64,000 nucleotides of DNA from Gnomoniopsis sp. IMI 355080 (GCA_027946555.1 JAPEVC010000119.1:1-64000), one strand, 5' to 3'. Counted from the first letter of the stretch, positions 10,257 through 22,740 are shown. Notes: generated by a model from the letters alone, not told the origin. Program-made: numbers and translations.

Positions 10257-11960
10257 ACAATTGATTTATTGGATATAGTCGCGATCGTAGACGCCTGATA
10301 CCAGGAAATGAATTCCCAGTTGCTTTAAATTGTGGTGTTCGCGGATACATAACTCGTCATGGAACATAACGCTGTTGAGAAGGCCTCTGGTGATTAACAT
10401 GTATGCAAAATCACAGGGAATCCGTCAGGGTCTCGGAAACTCAGGGCCTCAGGCCGTTTGATCTCAGCGAAACATCATGCACCTGCCCACCTGACCAAGG
10501 CAAGTCGTGTGGGCGGGAATGGGCACCTACATGCCTAAGTAGTACTGCGAACGTTGCAAACATGGCTTACCCGTGAATGCCACGCGTGCTTTGTACCTGC
10601 ATGACCCTGCTCTTGTGATCTTAAGTTGCGTATTAAGCGAGTTCACTTCAGGCCTGTTCACGTGATTCGTCATCATCGTAATGTATACACGCGGTTGAAA
10701 CAGATGCCCAAATTGCGTGTATATATGAATCTTGATTATTTTGACATTTTGAGGCAGTCCGGCTCGAATTGCCAAAACAATTTACCGTCTCAAACGTTGC
10801 CATTAATTTCCCACTCCAGGACCGGACTGCAATGTTCAGGATCTGGCCTCGTGGCCTAGCATGGTCAAGGTCTTCACTTCGAGGCCTCCCCCATGACCGG
10901 AACGAAATCCCCGGCCACGGGTATCACAAGTGGCCAAGATCCTCAGCTAACTTCACCAACCAACTTATTGTGACCTTGATGTTGTAGTGGAAAAAGTAAA
11001 TGGTGCTTGAGGCTGGTATGAAGTATCAAAGAGGATGCGTCTGAGAAGTTATGACATGACCGTGGACCGTGAAGTCACTGCAGTTGCAGCCTCTATCAAC
11101 TTTCCCCTCAGAGTCCCCACATTATAACTTTTGTAGTCCCACGCAGACATATTGCGCATACCAAGGTATCACAAACGTCAACGGTTATGGGCGTCCTTCC
11201 CGCTGCCTTGGCCAGTTGAAACCTTACACTGTGGTACGGGTCTGAGCGGGAGTGTTCCGTCTTCCGCGGCGGACTTGACAGGGCCTTTGTTGGACACACA
11301 TTGAAAATAGATCATCTGATATTATGCTAATTATGGGCCTAGACCGGCCAGGAGAGAAAGAGAGAAGAGAGACTCTAGTCACACAACAGACGCCAGGGGC
11401 CTTTCGCTCAGACGCAGTAAAACCAGCGCCTGGCTGGAGGTGGTCCATACGCAGCAGTAGACTCCGGGGAAGAAGTCCAGGGCGGGCTTATGTCACCCGA
11501 TTTCCACAGGACTTCACGTCGTAAGGCGACTTTGTGGGGCCCCAATCATTGAGCGCCCTGCGGCTCGACGTCATCTACCCAAGGGGCGATTTCTGTCGCT
11601 GTCAGCGTAGCCCCGGAGCCCCCCCCCCCAGGCGCTCGTGGAATCGATCCAAACACCTTTCGCGCGCCGGCGTCTGACTGCTGACCGAGCAGATTATATG
11701 GGCCCAGGTTGAGCATCATTGCAACATGCCCATGAGATGACGTCTGCAGCAGGACCGCGGGACAGGTGTCACGTCCTTATTGTCTGCAGTGCTGTGCGAC
11801 CGCTGCGCCCCGGAGAGCGCCGGAACGTTCCAAAAGGCCATGTCCCTTGGCGATCAAGGCGGTGCTCTTCTCTTATTAAGGATCATGTGCTGCTGTAGCG
11901 TCCGGACAGCAACGCTGCGCAAGTCAGTCTAGTTTTTACTCCGCACCCCCGTGCTGTCAT

Positions 11961-11994
11961 CCCCATCTCCATTTCCATCTCCATCTCCATCGCC
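11961..11994 (+). repeat. CCATCT-type simple repeat
   Basis: Imperfect hexamer run (CCATCT/CCATTT units) about 770 bp upstream of the gene at 12761, within a CT-rich promoter-like stretch. Confidence 0.6.
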
Positions 11995-12760
11995 TCTTTG
12001 GAGCATTATTCAAGCTCGCGCTTTTCCCGCCTAGCCTCCCTTTTTAGTCTTTTGCTAGTCGACTAGTTCTTCCCAATCCAGATATCCTTGCGTCCCACAC
12101 CGCAACAAACATCCCATATAGGGCAACACAACGATTCAGAGGATCCAGAGGACCCCCAATCTGTCGTCAATCCTTCAAAAGAGACCCCCAACTTCTCAGC
12201 TGCAGACTGTAGTGTGATGCTCCGCTGGCTGCCGGCTGCAACCCCCAGAATCCACCCACTTGGTAACTGAGTAGTGAAGATTCGCCTGCCCTGCGCTGCC
12301 CGGATCGTCTCTGGATCCTCATCAGCTTCAGTCTATTCTATTGATCCTCAAATTTTCCGAGAGGTCAGCCCTGGGCCAAACGATCCTCGCGCCGCCCCAC
12401 TAATTGTTGACCCAACTCCGCAACTCAACGGTCGACGACTTTGAGACCAAGAGGCTGGGTCCGCTGGCCACGCCGTTTCATACCCAAACCTGTCATTTGG
12501 GTGGATCAAAATCGTCACCTGTGAGACCCTTTATAAGCTGTCCGGGCCCCGTGCCTGCTCGATTTCAGCGCCTTTTCGGATCACACCCACCCTGCCATAT
12601 TTCTCCAAAAAAAAGAAAGCATTCCTCCCTTGCATAGGCAGTTACCTACCTGTTATTGTCTTCTACCTCCACTCGTGGTGTTTTGTTTGTGCGGGAACGT
12701 GAAAATCATCAAAGAGTCTCCACACCACCATCTACTATTCCGCAAGGTTTATCCAGCAGC

Positions 12761-14071
12761 ATGTACGCATATGAAACCGCTCCCAGCCGCCGGCCCAGGG
12801 ACATACCACCGTCTTCTTCACAGCGGTATCGCGACACGGGCTTGTACGATTATGCCCAACCGGCTCGATCTTCAAAACGCTACCAGGACCCAGAGCCAGC
12901 CGCAGCGCCTGCTTACGATCGTCACCGCCGCAGGTCCGTCCCTGTCAACGTGGACGAAGGACGGCACTCCCGCCGTGCCAATGTCGTCGCATCCGACGAC
13001 GGACGAGCGTCGCGGGATGTCTACGGATCTTCATATCCTGAACGGAGTTCGCGGCATGATGCGGAAGTGAAGACCAGTGATAGGAACAAGCAGTTTCGGG
13101 AGCGGCGGAGGGGCTATGAAACGGAGGAGGCTGAGAACCTGCGGAGGGCCAAGAGCTACAGCCCTCGGAGGGCGGCTAGGGAGGCTGATCTCCCGCGCAA
13201 CGCGTCACCTCAGGCCCCGTCCAAGTCAACCTGGGCAAACGACAAGTACGCTGCAGACCCGTACCGCGCATCCACCAAGAAGGGACGTGGTCAGCAGTAC
13301 TATGGCGAAGATCCCTACGCCGGAGGCCGAAGCTCCCGCGATCAAGGCATGGCCGGCCAAGATTATGTCTATGGCTCTAGTCCTGCTGGAATGCCTCGAC
13401 CACCTGCTGGTGATTACGCTACATACAAACCTTCGGCCCATTCGTCCGCCGGCGATTCTGATGAAAAGGTCCACAAGCATTCGAGAGAGCCAAGGGGTCG
13501 GGACAAGCCCACTCATGGCAGCGCATATCCCGAGTATGAGACGTATGAGCCACCTCGCCGTGCCCGTTCTTCCAGAGTTCCACCCGAGGAAAAGCCCAGA
13601 TACGATGACTACGGCTATGCAGCCCCGCCTCGTAGCAGCAAGGATCGACCGCTGCCGAGTCGTGACTACGATGACCCCTACGACCGGGCTCCTCGCAGTC
13701 GCCAACGACAGAGTGTGCCACCACCTCAGGCACGCTCACGATACCCGGACCTGGATGATAACTACGGCGCGCCCCCACGACGCGCAACCTCTATGCACCA
13801 CGGCCGATACGGAGACCACGACGGTGTGTCCGACAGGAAGGCCTACCGCGATGACAGACCAAGTCCTGGTGCTCGCACGAATGTCAACAACACAGACGCG
13901 GCTGGTGCTGGTGGAGCTACCAGCAGTGGGCACAAGTCTAACAAGCAGAAGAAATGGGGAAAGCAGGCAGGCAAGCTGTTTATGACGCATGCTGTGCCTG
14001 TCATCAAGCAAGAGGCTGTGCCGTTTTTGACCAAGGCCGCCCAGGCTTATATGGAGGGCAAGGGTCGATGA
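12761..14071 (+). CDS. Disordered Arg/Tyr/Ser-rich protein (436 aa)
   Basis: The frame is open from upstream, but the first ATG is at 12761 (MYAYETAPSRRPRD), giving 436 aa. Most of the chain is low-complexity: Arg, Tyr, Ser, Pro and Asp in repeating short patterns such as RSSKRYQDPE, YDDYGYAAPPRSS and RDYDDPYDRAPRS. It is therefore probably intrinsically disordered. Only the C-terminal 45 residues look structured: a basic patch (KSNKQKKWGKQAGK) followed by an amphipathic helix (HAVPVIKQEAVPFLTKAAQAYMEG). No catalytic domain was recognised. Such proteins in fungi often sit at membranes, septa or RNA granules, but the sequence does not decide this. Long ORFs in other frames are shadows caused by its high GC content. 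Confidence 0.75.
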   Translation: MYAYETAPSRRPRDIPPSSSQRYRDTGLYDYAQPARSSKRYQDPEPAAAPAYDRHRRRSVPVNVDEGRHSRRANVVASDDGRASRDVYGSSYPERSSRHDAEVKTSDRNKQFRERRRGYETEEAENLRRAKSYSPRRAAREADLPRNASPQAPSKSTWANDKYAADPYRASTKKGRGQQYYGEDPYAGGRSSRDQGMAGQDYVYGSSPAGMPRPPAGDYATYKPSAHSSAGDSDEKVHKHSREPRGRDKPTHGSAYPEYETYEPPRRARSSRVPPEEKPRYDDYGYAAPPRSSKDRPLPSRDYDDPYDRAPRSRQRQSVPPPQARSRYPDLDDNYGAPPRRATSMHHGRYGDHDGVSDRKAYRDDRPSPGARTNVNNTDAAGAGGATSSGHKSNKQKKWGKQAGKLFMTHAVPVIKQEAVPFLTKAAQAYMEGKGR

Positions 14072-15957
14072 GTGAACTGTCTGTAGGATGAGTCTTTGAT
14101 GATGTATGTGTTATTACGACGACAAATGACCACAGAATGAATTATTTGGGAATGTTTGGAATTGAATAAGATATGGAGGTTATGCGGACTGTGAGACGAA
14201 TAACATCACTGTTATGAGATAGGAATTGCTGGATCTTCTGAGACCTGACTATACGAGATTGCGAGGCGCTGTCAGTTTTCTTCTTTTTGGATACCATGGG
14301 CGTTGGACTGGAGAATGAGGAAAATCACCACCACTTCGAACGGGAGCCTAGCCCTCCCATGCCCGCTCAGCGTTAGTACTTACAGAAATGAATTGAAGTC
14401 ATATACCATAACTCTTTGTACAGAGTGCAGACACCAAATGGTGGAAAGGGGCTTTATCCTTTGCTGTCTGTCATCAGGTGCCGGGGGCAAGAGGCCAGTT
14501 GCAGCTCACAAACAACGCCCAGTGGGAGTTCCAACAAAACCACCCCCCGTCGATCCACAGAGCAGCCCAGCCACGCCTCGTTTTGTTACTCAACACCCTC
14601 TCATATGATGCGAAACTTGGAATCTCCCTACACGAGCATAGTTGCCGTCTCGTTGGAGTCGTCGCACGGCGATGCCTGCCCGACATAAATTTCCGTCCCT
14701 TCTTGGTGACTGGTGCTCGACTATCAGTCCCAATCAGAAGACACATATGCCTTTGGCATCACAGATGATCTCGAAAGTTGGCTCGACTGTTTCCAATGAC
14801 TTCTTCCGCTCCTTGGTCCCTCTGTAGATCATTTTGCAAGGGTCATCGATCGTGAGAAGGTTGGTGGAAGTGCCGTTGTCGTCTGTTGTATCTGTGCATA
14901 AGCTCATGCTTATGTAAAAAAAAAAGTAAAAAAATGGTGTATATGCATTTCATATACGTCTCTTATACATCAGGACTTCTTCCGATATTGACGCCCACAT
15001 ATAAGGAGCATACGAGCCGCCTCATATTGCCAGTCTGTCAAAGCTGTAGCATTGTCTTGGCCTCCTCAGAGAATACACAGGGCGTCAATCCAGAGGTAGC
15101 GTATCTCAGGCTACCGTGCCACCGTAACGGTATCTATTAACGTCAGCGGCAATTCGGAAACATCAAATCCATCCATGCGGCTCTGGAGTGTTGTGGGCGT
15201 CGTCGTAAAGGCGGTCGAAGTCGTGCCCCGGCAGTAGGACAGGGCCGCAATTGCACACGCACACCTTCGGCCGGTGTTGTCGAGAGATCGCCCGTTGTAA
15301 CGAGTATTATACGATTCGGATCTGTTAATTTTGAGCGTAGGTCGAGGAGACGCAGAGGTAGCTCAGTGTTGCGTGTGCTGTTGCAAACATGGGGTTTGGA
15401 CCGTTGGGTCGTAGTCAGTGAGTTTTGCCCTCGCTTCTGTCCATGCCAGGCGGTCGGAGCTTGTCGACATGATTTTTTTCAGTCCTTTTTAGAATAGACT
15501 TCCGATTCTCTACACCCTCATGAATAGTCCCTCCAATTATGAAGGGAAGGGAAATACATATTCACGACGTGCCGTAAGCCCTTCTGGCCGAATCACACCA
15601 TCGAGGTCCGTCTCCACTTTCACCATTTTCAGACTTTGAAATTGGGTTCTTGAGTTTGGCAGTTCAGTCGTCGTAATAGCAGTATCACCATCGAATTTTT
15701 GATCGACCTGGAGTTGACCCCTGGATCTATCGCGGCCCACTGCTATTGGCTTTCATGCGGGTGTAGTCATGTGTGAAGTTAGCCATTACGCACTATCTGA
15801 GGCACACTAAAGATTACCACAATCAGTGTTAGGCCATGTTAGCTGTGCTCACTCCCACTACACTCGCGCGTGCATTCATTTCCTGTGCGACACTCGGTCG
15901 TATCGCAACGAATCTTTTTCGATTTCTTTTCCTAGTAATTGCAGTATTTCTTAGAGA
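14072..15957. other. Intergenic region with a HET relic
   Basis: Contains the decayed HET-domain gene described separately. The remaining parts (14072-14980 and 15480-15957) hold only short ORFs. One minus-strand frame at 15537-15740 might be an upstream fragment of the same dead gene, but this cannot be shown. Confidence 0.55.
14990..15470 (-). pseudogene. Decayed HET-domain gene fragment
   Basis: Translating the minus strand gives a HET domain in two frames. From about 15470 to 15260 one frame reads HVCNSTRNTELPLRLLDL, the usual lead-in to HET. From 15254 another frame reads ALSYCRGTTSTAFTTTP, then SELPLTLIDTVTVAR and RYLWIDALCIL, then TDWQYEAARM. These match the HET core blocks ALSYCWG, LP-T-x-x-DA and RYLW-I/V-D-x-LCI-x-Q. 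The second frame is broken by TAG at 15111-15113 and TGA at 15066-15068, and a frameshift separates the two parts. Sequence after ARM loses similarity, so the 3' part is gone. HET proteins trigger vegetative incompatibility and form large, fast-changing families in Pezizomycotina. This copy cannot be functional. Confidence 0.75.
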
Positions 15958-16842
15958 ATGATTCAACACCAACGGGCTCAAAGCGAAGCTTCTACCTTGG
16001 GTCCCTCGAGTAGCGAGCCATTGCGAATTACGCGCAGATATGATGGCTTATGGGAGAGCATCGAGACGGATGACAACTACACACCGGCGACCGAACCAAG
16101 CGTGACTGCTGCCACAACGGACTATGTCTCGAATAGGGCTCATATCTCATCGAAAAGTGTCGGCGTACAAACATCACCCCAGCCTTTCCCAGTCCCAAAC
16201 AACTTTCCACTCGAGAACCCCAGCACGACCCTAGAAGAAGATTGTATCGCGCCAGTGCCTCAACACCCGAGACCCTCTCACGCAGTTGTGACGAGTAACT
16301 TCGGCGGTGTGGCGGGCGATTCTATGCCCACAGATGGCCCAAGGCGACGCCGCGGTAGACCGAAGAATCCCGCTGGCTTCAGACATCGACGCAGCGTGCG
16401 GTTTTCTGATCCAGTATCATCAGACTACGAGCCAACTTTAGCGACACGGGTCTCACATATCTTCGTCCGGGTATTGAGTGTCGTAGTCAAAGAAGCTGGA
16501 CACTCATCACCAGGGCCTGTGGCTCGGAGGCGACAGGAGTTTTCGTGGAACAATCGAGGCAAAGGATGGCGCGCAGCTGACAGACGCAGCGATGAGGGCC
16601 TTGTACAAATTGTGAGCCTGTTTGATTTAGCTGCTAGCGGTGGCGTGGACATTTTCCCTGTCATTCTGCCCACCGAGAGGGGCGGTGCGCGACAACCGGT
16701 CCGGATGGTTTGGGACATAGAAAAGGCTTGTTTTGTGGGCAGTAATCAGGATGGAGAAATTTTGGTAGTTACCCTAGGAGAGATGAAGGATATGGCGAGA
16801 GATCCATGGGCAAGACAATTCGTTGGGTATATAACGAGCTGA
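15958..16842 (+). CDS. AT-hook-like protein (294 aa)
   Basis: Intronless 294-aa protein beginning MIQHQRAQSEAST. The N-terminal half is disordered and Ser/Thr/Pro rich. At about residues 128-140 it has PRRRRGRPKNPAGF, which contains the RGRP core of an AT-hook flanked by basic residues, a minor-groove DNA-binding motif. It is followed by a second basic patch (FRHRRSVRFSD). The C-terminal 80 residues look folded, with alternating hydrophobic strands (GLVQIVSLFDLAA, VDIFPVILP, VRMVWDIEKACFVG, ILVVTLGEMKDMA). This suggests a small domain I do not recognise. Likely nuclear. It could be a chromatin protein, but a single AT-hook is weak evidence. Confidence 0.65.
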   Translation: MIQHQRAQSEASTLGPSSSEPLRITRRYDGLWESIETDDNYTPATEPSVTAATTDYVSNRAHISSKSVGVQTSPQPFPVPNNFPLENPSTTLEEDCIAPVPQHPRPSHAVVTSNFGGVAGDSMPTDGPRRRRGRPKNPAGFRHRRSVRFSDPVSSDYEPTLATRVSHIFVRVLSVVVKEAGHSSPGPVARRRQEFSWNNRGKGWRAADRRSDEGLVQIVSLFDLAASGGVDIFPVILPTERGGARQPVRMVWDIEKACFVGSNQDGEILVVTLGEMKDMARDPWARQFVGYITS

Positions 16843-18522
16843 AAATGCAGTGCAAGACAAGTGGCGAAACGATTTCTCACTCACCATCGCCCAATGCCAT
16901 TACAGCCACCGAGATGCCACTATATTAAGGTTCGTCGTGACAACACCTCGTTCCCCCTGAGAAGTAAATGGCACATATAATCCTATCCGCAGTGACACAA
17001 ATGGCCATAGACTTAGATCCCAGGTTTCCAAATACGTTTGCGCGGACTATAACATTAGCGTCTTCGCCAAAGCTATCTAGAGTGAGCTAAGTTTTATGTT
17101 ACTGGGATGGTGGATCTCCGAAGATAATTTCTTTTCGAGGAGTGATTTTGTCAAATAATTGTCGCGGCACTTCTGCAGGCCTGTGTTGCGACTTTGAAAG
17201 ACTACATTCCACGACTCCTGATGTGATATCAAAGAGCGGTCTCCATTGGTCGACATCGTGAGTCTTTGTGCGCACTATTCGCAGTGATTATTCGATCAAG
17301 ATGTTTGTTCAAAGAACAGAGGCCGAATGAGGATAACTTGGATTGGGCGCGATACTTGCGGCCTGCATCAACAGACCTGCTCAATGTATTGAACGGAATC
17401 CGAGTACCTAGGTAGATGCCAAATTGCCAATACTGTTAAAATCCCTGCTGGTATGACTATTGAAAGTGATCATGCATGTCATCAAAATCGGCCCGCCGAG
17501 ACGGTAATCAGGATCATGAAATCTGATGGAAATCAGGCGATTTTGCTTGCCATTGAACCAAAAGCTCGGGTACCTATCTATCCGCGTAGGCTTCCAACAA
17601 CTTTGGCCCAACAGAGAAATTGAGCGCTCAACATCGGGGTAACCTTGACGTTCCTGAGTTCTTTCCATTGTCAACGTACAGTACGTACCATGTCCTTGTA
17701 CCCCGTCTGCCCCTATATTTCCTTGGGTTTTCATAATGTAACTCGCCACAGCTTCCAGCTTAGTATGTAAGCCTAGATAGAACGTAAGTCTTTGAGCTCG
17801 AGTTACTCACAAGTGGTGATGTTGAAATGAGACTATCAGGAATAAATCTGTGCTACAAGATATGTTGCGAGCATTCAGCAGATACCCGGAGCGGGTTTTG
17901 GTAGCTCTTATCAAGCATTAACAGGGGCCTAGAGGGTTCAGCGGTGCCTAACTAAGAAGGTTTCCTTTGTGATATACATTATCGTTATACATAGAAAGTT
18001 GGTTTTCATGCGAAATGGAAGTATTGAACACATAATTACCTACCAAAGGTAGGTACTAGGCCGGTATAATACTTTTAGTGAGCTCTGGGGCTTATAACAG
18101 GCAGTCAAGTCGTTGATTTAGGGTGCATTGCTTATGTCATCCCGCCTCGGGCCTCCTGCATAGCCCAGCTCCCCAATAAGACCACCGAATACCCTTTGAA
18201 TCTTGGCAACTTTCCAACCGACATCATCTATGTATTGATCTCTCGCGTCGCCCATCCGAATTGATCACTGCTTGCACTCACTCTCTTTTCTCGTTTGTTC
18301 AGACGAAGCAATCGGGATAGTCATCGTCCCTCTGCCTCTAACACAATTGTCAATGTGCCGTTTGCTTGCGTTTGATCACGCCTATGCTCATATCTAGGTT
18401 CCAATCCCACTGTTTATCTCAATGGCCGACGACATCGTTTTCATTTTCTAAACTTCGACACATTGACCCAATCTCAATCGGTCCATCCCCTTCTCGTCTC
18501 GAAAGCTTCGCATACTGCAAAG
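16843..18522. other. Intergenic gap
   Basis: About 1.7 kb with no supported gene. It holds one TACCTAGGTA copy at 17405 and presumably the RdRP promoter at its right end. Confidence 0.6.
17405..17414. repeat. TACCTAGGTA palindrome
   Basis: Perfect intergenic copy of the decamer. Confidence 0.8.
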
Positions 18523-21500
18523 ATGGAGGTTCACTTGCAAGGGCTGGCCGAGTTCCTCACGAATGACGCTTTGAAGACGCGTTTGGAGCCACTTATGGAC
18601 CGCCTGGGAATCCCCAGCCATGCCTTCACCTGCGAGAAGTATCCGAAGAGGAAGTGGGCAAATGTCACGTTTCTCCAGCATAGCCAAGGCCAAGCCTTTC
18701 TCCAGAAGCATGGCACACAGCAGCTACCTGTCCAGAGTCACCAAGGCGGCCGCCGGCTTTCCACGGTCAGCTCGACACACGGTTCTGTTGATGGTTCAGT
18801 CTATGGCTCCCTGCAAAGCTCTGTACCTAATGGCTCCAGGAATGGATATAACAGATCGGCCGCCAGACTTCCTGGTAAAAACTCAGGACCTCGTCGCAAA
18901 GCGAGACTCACGCTGGCTGGCAATGAAGTCTTTTGTGATTTGAGCAAGCCTCACGATGGCAATTCCGCTGCCGGACAACCCGATCCTATCACACTGCGGG
19001 GCCTCCAGTATGCTGCTGAGGAGAAGATCAAACCTACTCGTAAGGTTCAAAAAGAGGCTAACCCCAACGTCTTTGACGTTGAATCATTCAGCTGTGGCTA
19101 CAACGCTTTTGACGGCGACAGGCTTGTCTTCGTTCCCGAGGCTGAATTTCAAAACAGTTCTGGCACTGCCAAGTTCACCAAAAAGACCTTACTCATCAAG
19201 CTCCGAAGTGGATTTGTGATTCGTATCTCTGTTGATACCATCGTCGACCTGATCTGCAGCTTCAATCGAATACTGACCCTGACTCTGACTGAGGTGCCCT
19301 CATTCTTCCGCGAGTCCAGCCCGTCATCTCTTGAGATTACCAGTTTACTTAGGTCCATGGGTTTGGGCGACGCCGATCCGACGCTTAATTCAGATTCACG
19401 CGTTCGAACTGACAGGCTGAACGAGCAGCATGCTCATGTTGTCGGACAGTGTCTTGTGTACCAACTCCATGTTACAGGTACGGATCTGCCTCGACGTATG
19501 CAAGCCCTCGAAGAACATGGTGCTGTCCCGTTTCAGCATTTCAATCTCGTCACCCAGCGGACGCCACCGCCTCCTCTAGGAAACTTCAGATCCAAAATGG
19601 ATGCCTTGATGGCCGAACTCGCTATCAGTCTTCAGGGCAACGACTTGCCATTTGGTATCCTTGCTCAGCTTCAGGCTCTGGCATGGAACGCGTATCTTCA
19701 TCCAGGAATCGTACTGGAACTGATGCGCGAGCTACGACGCGATTTTAAATTAAACCGCGATGCTGGGAAACGCCCGATTTCTGTCGGTGCCTTGAAGATG
19801 CTGTTCAAACAGATCGATTGGCCAACACCCCATGGGGAATCCTCACACTTCAAGGTTAAGCCTATCATTGTTCTTCTCAGAGAGAACAACAGAAAAGTGC
19901 AAGAAGAGACTATTTTGCAACAAGAGGTCCTTGCACCTAACCAGAATCTTGTCTCCATACACCGCGTTACCGTCACCCCGAGCAGAATTACGCTGCACGG
20001 CCCGGAGCTCGAGGCAAAGAACCGCATCCTGAGAAAGTACCCGAATCACCACGAGTATTTCGTTCGGGTGCAATTTTGTGACGAAAATGGACAAGACATC
20101 AACATCTTCAACCCAAAGATCAATCAAGATGAGGTTTGGATGAGGTTTAAGCATATCATGGGAAGCGGCATCCAGATCGCTGGCCGCACGTTCTCGTTCT
20201 TGGGGTTCTCGCACTCTTCTCTACGTTCACACAGCGCATGGGTACGCACATTCGGTCCCCACTCTCAATACAATACTGATACTATGACTAGTTCTCGGCA
20301 CCATTCATCGATGACGGTGGGAACCTTCAGACATATTTCAGTATCATCAGAGCCCTGGGCACATTTTCTGATATTCGATCACCGGCCAAGTGCGCCGCCC
20401 GTATTGGCCAGGCGTTCTCGGAGACTCCATTTTCTCTGTCACTTGATGAACACAGTATAGTCGTTGTGAACATCCCTGATGTAACTTCTGCGGATGGAAC
20501 GCGTGTGTTCAGCGATGGTGTAGGTACGCTGTCATGGGAAGCGGTGCATCACATCTGGGACGTCGTTCCCGCGACTAAAGCCGCGCCAACTGCATTTCAG
20601 ATCCGATTCCGTGGGTCCAAGGGCATGCTAGCAGTGGACAGCACACTTGAAGGCTCCGAGGTGCGCTTGAGGCCCTCTATGACAAAATTCAACAGCCAAG
20701 ACGAGGCAGTTCTTGAGATATGCGACATGGCGTCTAAGCCAATCCCTCTGGTACTCAACCGCCAGATGATCAAAATTCTTGAGGACATGGGAGTCGCCTC
20801 GAAATGGTTCCTGGACATGCAGAACATCGAGCTGAAGAGGTTGCGTGAAGTGACAGCGGACCCATACAGCGTTGCCGACTTTCTGGGGCACAAAAAGGTC
20901 GGTGAGGGCATTCGGGCTCATCGCCTATTTCGGCAAGCTGCAAATATGAACATCGATTGGCGCAAGGATCCTTTTCTGCGCTCCATTGTCGAAGCAATGG
21001 TGCTTCGGGACTTGCGCCTTTTGAAGCACAAGGCCCGCATTCCCATTTCCGAAGGGATCACTCTTTTTGGCGTAATGGATGAGACTGGCTTTCTCCAAGA
21101 GAACGAAGTCTACGTAACTTACGATTTTTCATCTTCACAGAATAGATTCGAGCCGCCACCTAGTGCAAGCGGTCTGATTGTTACTCGATCTCCCGCTCTG
21201 CACCCTGGAGACATTCAGTTCCCTCGAAATGTCATCCCACCTGCAGGCCATCCCCTGCGTGACTTGACCAATGTAATTGTCTTCAGCCAACGTGGCAGTC
21301 GAGACCTGCCCTCACAACTGTCTGGCGGCGATCTGGACGGAGATATTTACAATGTTATCTGGGACCCTAGAGCCGTGCCTCAGAGGGTTTTCCGACCTGC
21401 CGACTACCCGCGCGTGGACGCCCTGGATCTTGAGCGCCCGGTAACGAAAGAAGACATGGCCAGCTTTTTCATTGATTTTATCAAGCAAGATTGCCTCGGA

Positions 21501-22740
21501 GTAATTGCCACTCGTCACATGATCTTGGCTGACCAGAAGGAGGATGGCACGTTGAACACTGACTGTCTACAATTGGCGCAATTGCATTCAACAGCTGTGG
21601 ATTTCTCCAAATCGGGAAAGGGGGAGCAATTGAACCAGCTGCCCAAATCGAACAGATTCAGGCCAGATTTGTGAGTTGAACCCATTCTTTTCGCCTCAGA
21701 CACTTTTCGCCCCTGCCTGAGCTTGCATATTCTTTGCTCAGTTCTGCTGTTTGACAAATGTACCATGGGTTTCTTTCCAAAAATTTGCTTCTTACATGTA
21801 TACACCGATCGATTGACATCCTCTTCAGCTTTGCACCGGGACCAGAAACTCGCATGGTAGACAGATCCGAGATCGATCTTGACGAGTACATTGTTGAGTC
21901 GGCCGCAGATGAAGAAGAGGACCAATTCTCCAGCATGCGTTATCAGTATTACAAGTCTGAAAAGATTCTTGGCCAGCTGTACCGTGCAGTTGACGTGCCA
22001 AAAATCTGGAAAGAGCATGTGCAGTCCAAATTCCGACCTGTCGGCGCGTTATTCTGGGACGAGTTCCTTTTGAAAATCCGTCCCCGATATGAGGCCGTGG
22101 TAGGATCTACTGCAGCCATGGCTAATCATATGGAGACTGCGCGAGAAATACGCGGCTGGTACGGGACTGCCATGACTGATGCCATGCGGCAGTATTCGGA
22201 ACACCCCATAAAGCCGATCACGGAGCTTGAGGTGTTCATCGGCAACATCCTGAACAGGTCCGGAGTGCAGACTAATCGCCAACGAGACAAGAGCATCAAG
22301 CTCAAGGATGAGTTTGAGCGCATCTCGAATTGTAGGTCTTCTTTTCACCTGAACGTCCCCTATAACCCACTACCACTTTATAACTCTGTAGTATCGCTGA
22401 CAATTGCTTCATAGGGATTACCAAGATGATGCGCAGGGTCTCCCACAACCCCGAGGTTCCGCCGACTGGGTACCAGAGCCAGCACGACAATCTGCACCTA
22501 TGCTTTGCCTGTGTGTACGTAGGTGGCGAAGTGGTCAAGGGCGATGTCTGGCATAGTGACTACAATGGCTTGCAGAGTTTCCGCGTGGTGGCTGCCTGCG
22601 CCCTGCTCTCAGAGCTGGCTACCTTCGAAGTCGGCCGAGGAGGTGGTGGCTATGTTCGTGTTAGAGGCACTGGCAATACTACCATTCGGACCGGTACTGG
22701 GCCCTACGCAGCGGTACCTCCGCCTGCTGGAGGATTTTGA
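18523..22740 (+). CDS. RNA-dependent RNA polymerase (RNAi type), four exons
   Basis: Exons 18523-20241, 20292-21670, 21829-22331 and 22415-22740 give 1308 aa; introns are 50, 158 and 83 bp, all GT-AG. The catalytic signature QLSGGDLDGDIYNVIWD is in exon 2, with Asp920, Asp922 and Asp924 as the metal-binding triad of the cellular RdRP (QDE-1/SAD-1/Rdp1) family. Other conserved blocks: FLGFSHSSLRSHSAW joined across intron 1 to FSAPFIDDGG; RVFSDGVGTLSWE; FRGSKGML; RPDFFAPGPET across intron 2. The N-terminal 170 residues are variable. The enzyme makes double-stranded RNA from aberrant single-stranded RNA to feed Dicer and Argonaute in quelling, or in meiotic silencing by unpaired DNA. The assignment to the SAD-1-like rather than the QDE-1 clade is a guess. 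All key residues are present, so it should be active. ATG 18523 is the first in frame; a TTG upstream is not credible. Confidence 0.93.

Larger units (their letters stand above)
9300..12760. other. Large intergenic region with one inverted-repeat element
   Basis: About 3.5 kb without a supported gene. The part 9600-10300 is AT-rich and contains the MITE-like element listed separately. The 11-mer TTATAACGATG occurs twice (near 9814 and 9944). The right part (about 11900-12760) is CT-rich and is probably the promoter and leader of the gene at 12761. An 11-base C tract lies at 11619-11629. Confidence 0.6.

Noticed and set aside
13077..13985. 302-codon plus-strand ORF inside the disordered protein gene
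   Set aside because: Alternative frame of a GC-rich repetitive coding region. Composition is Arg/Thr/His noise without conserved pattern.
20242..20460. Run-on of the first RdRP exon to a stop at 20460
   Set aside because: A 50-bp GT-AG intron at 20242-20291 restores the conserved RdRP text in another frame, so the run-on is intron and shifted reading.
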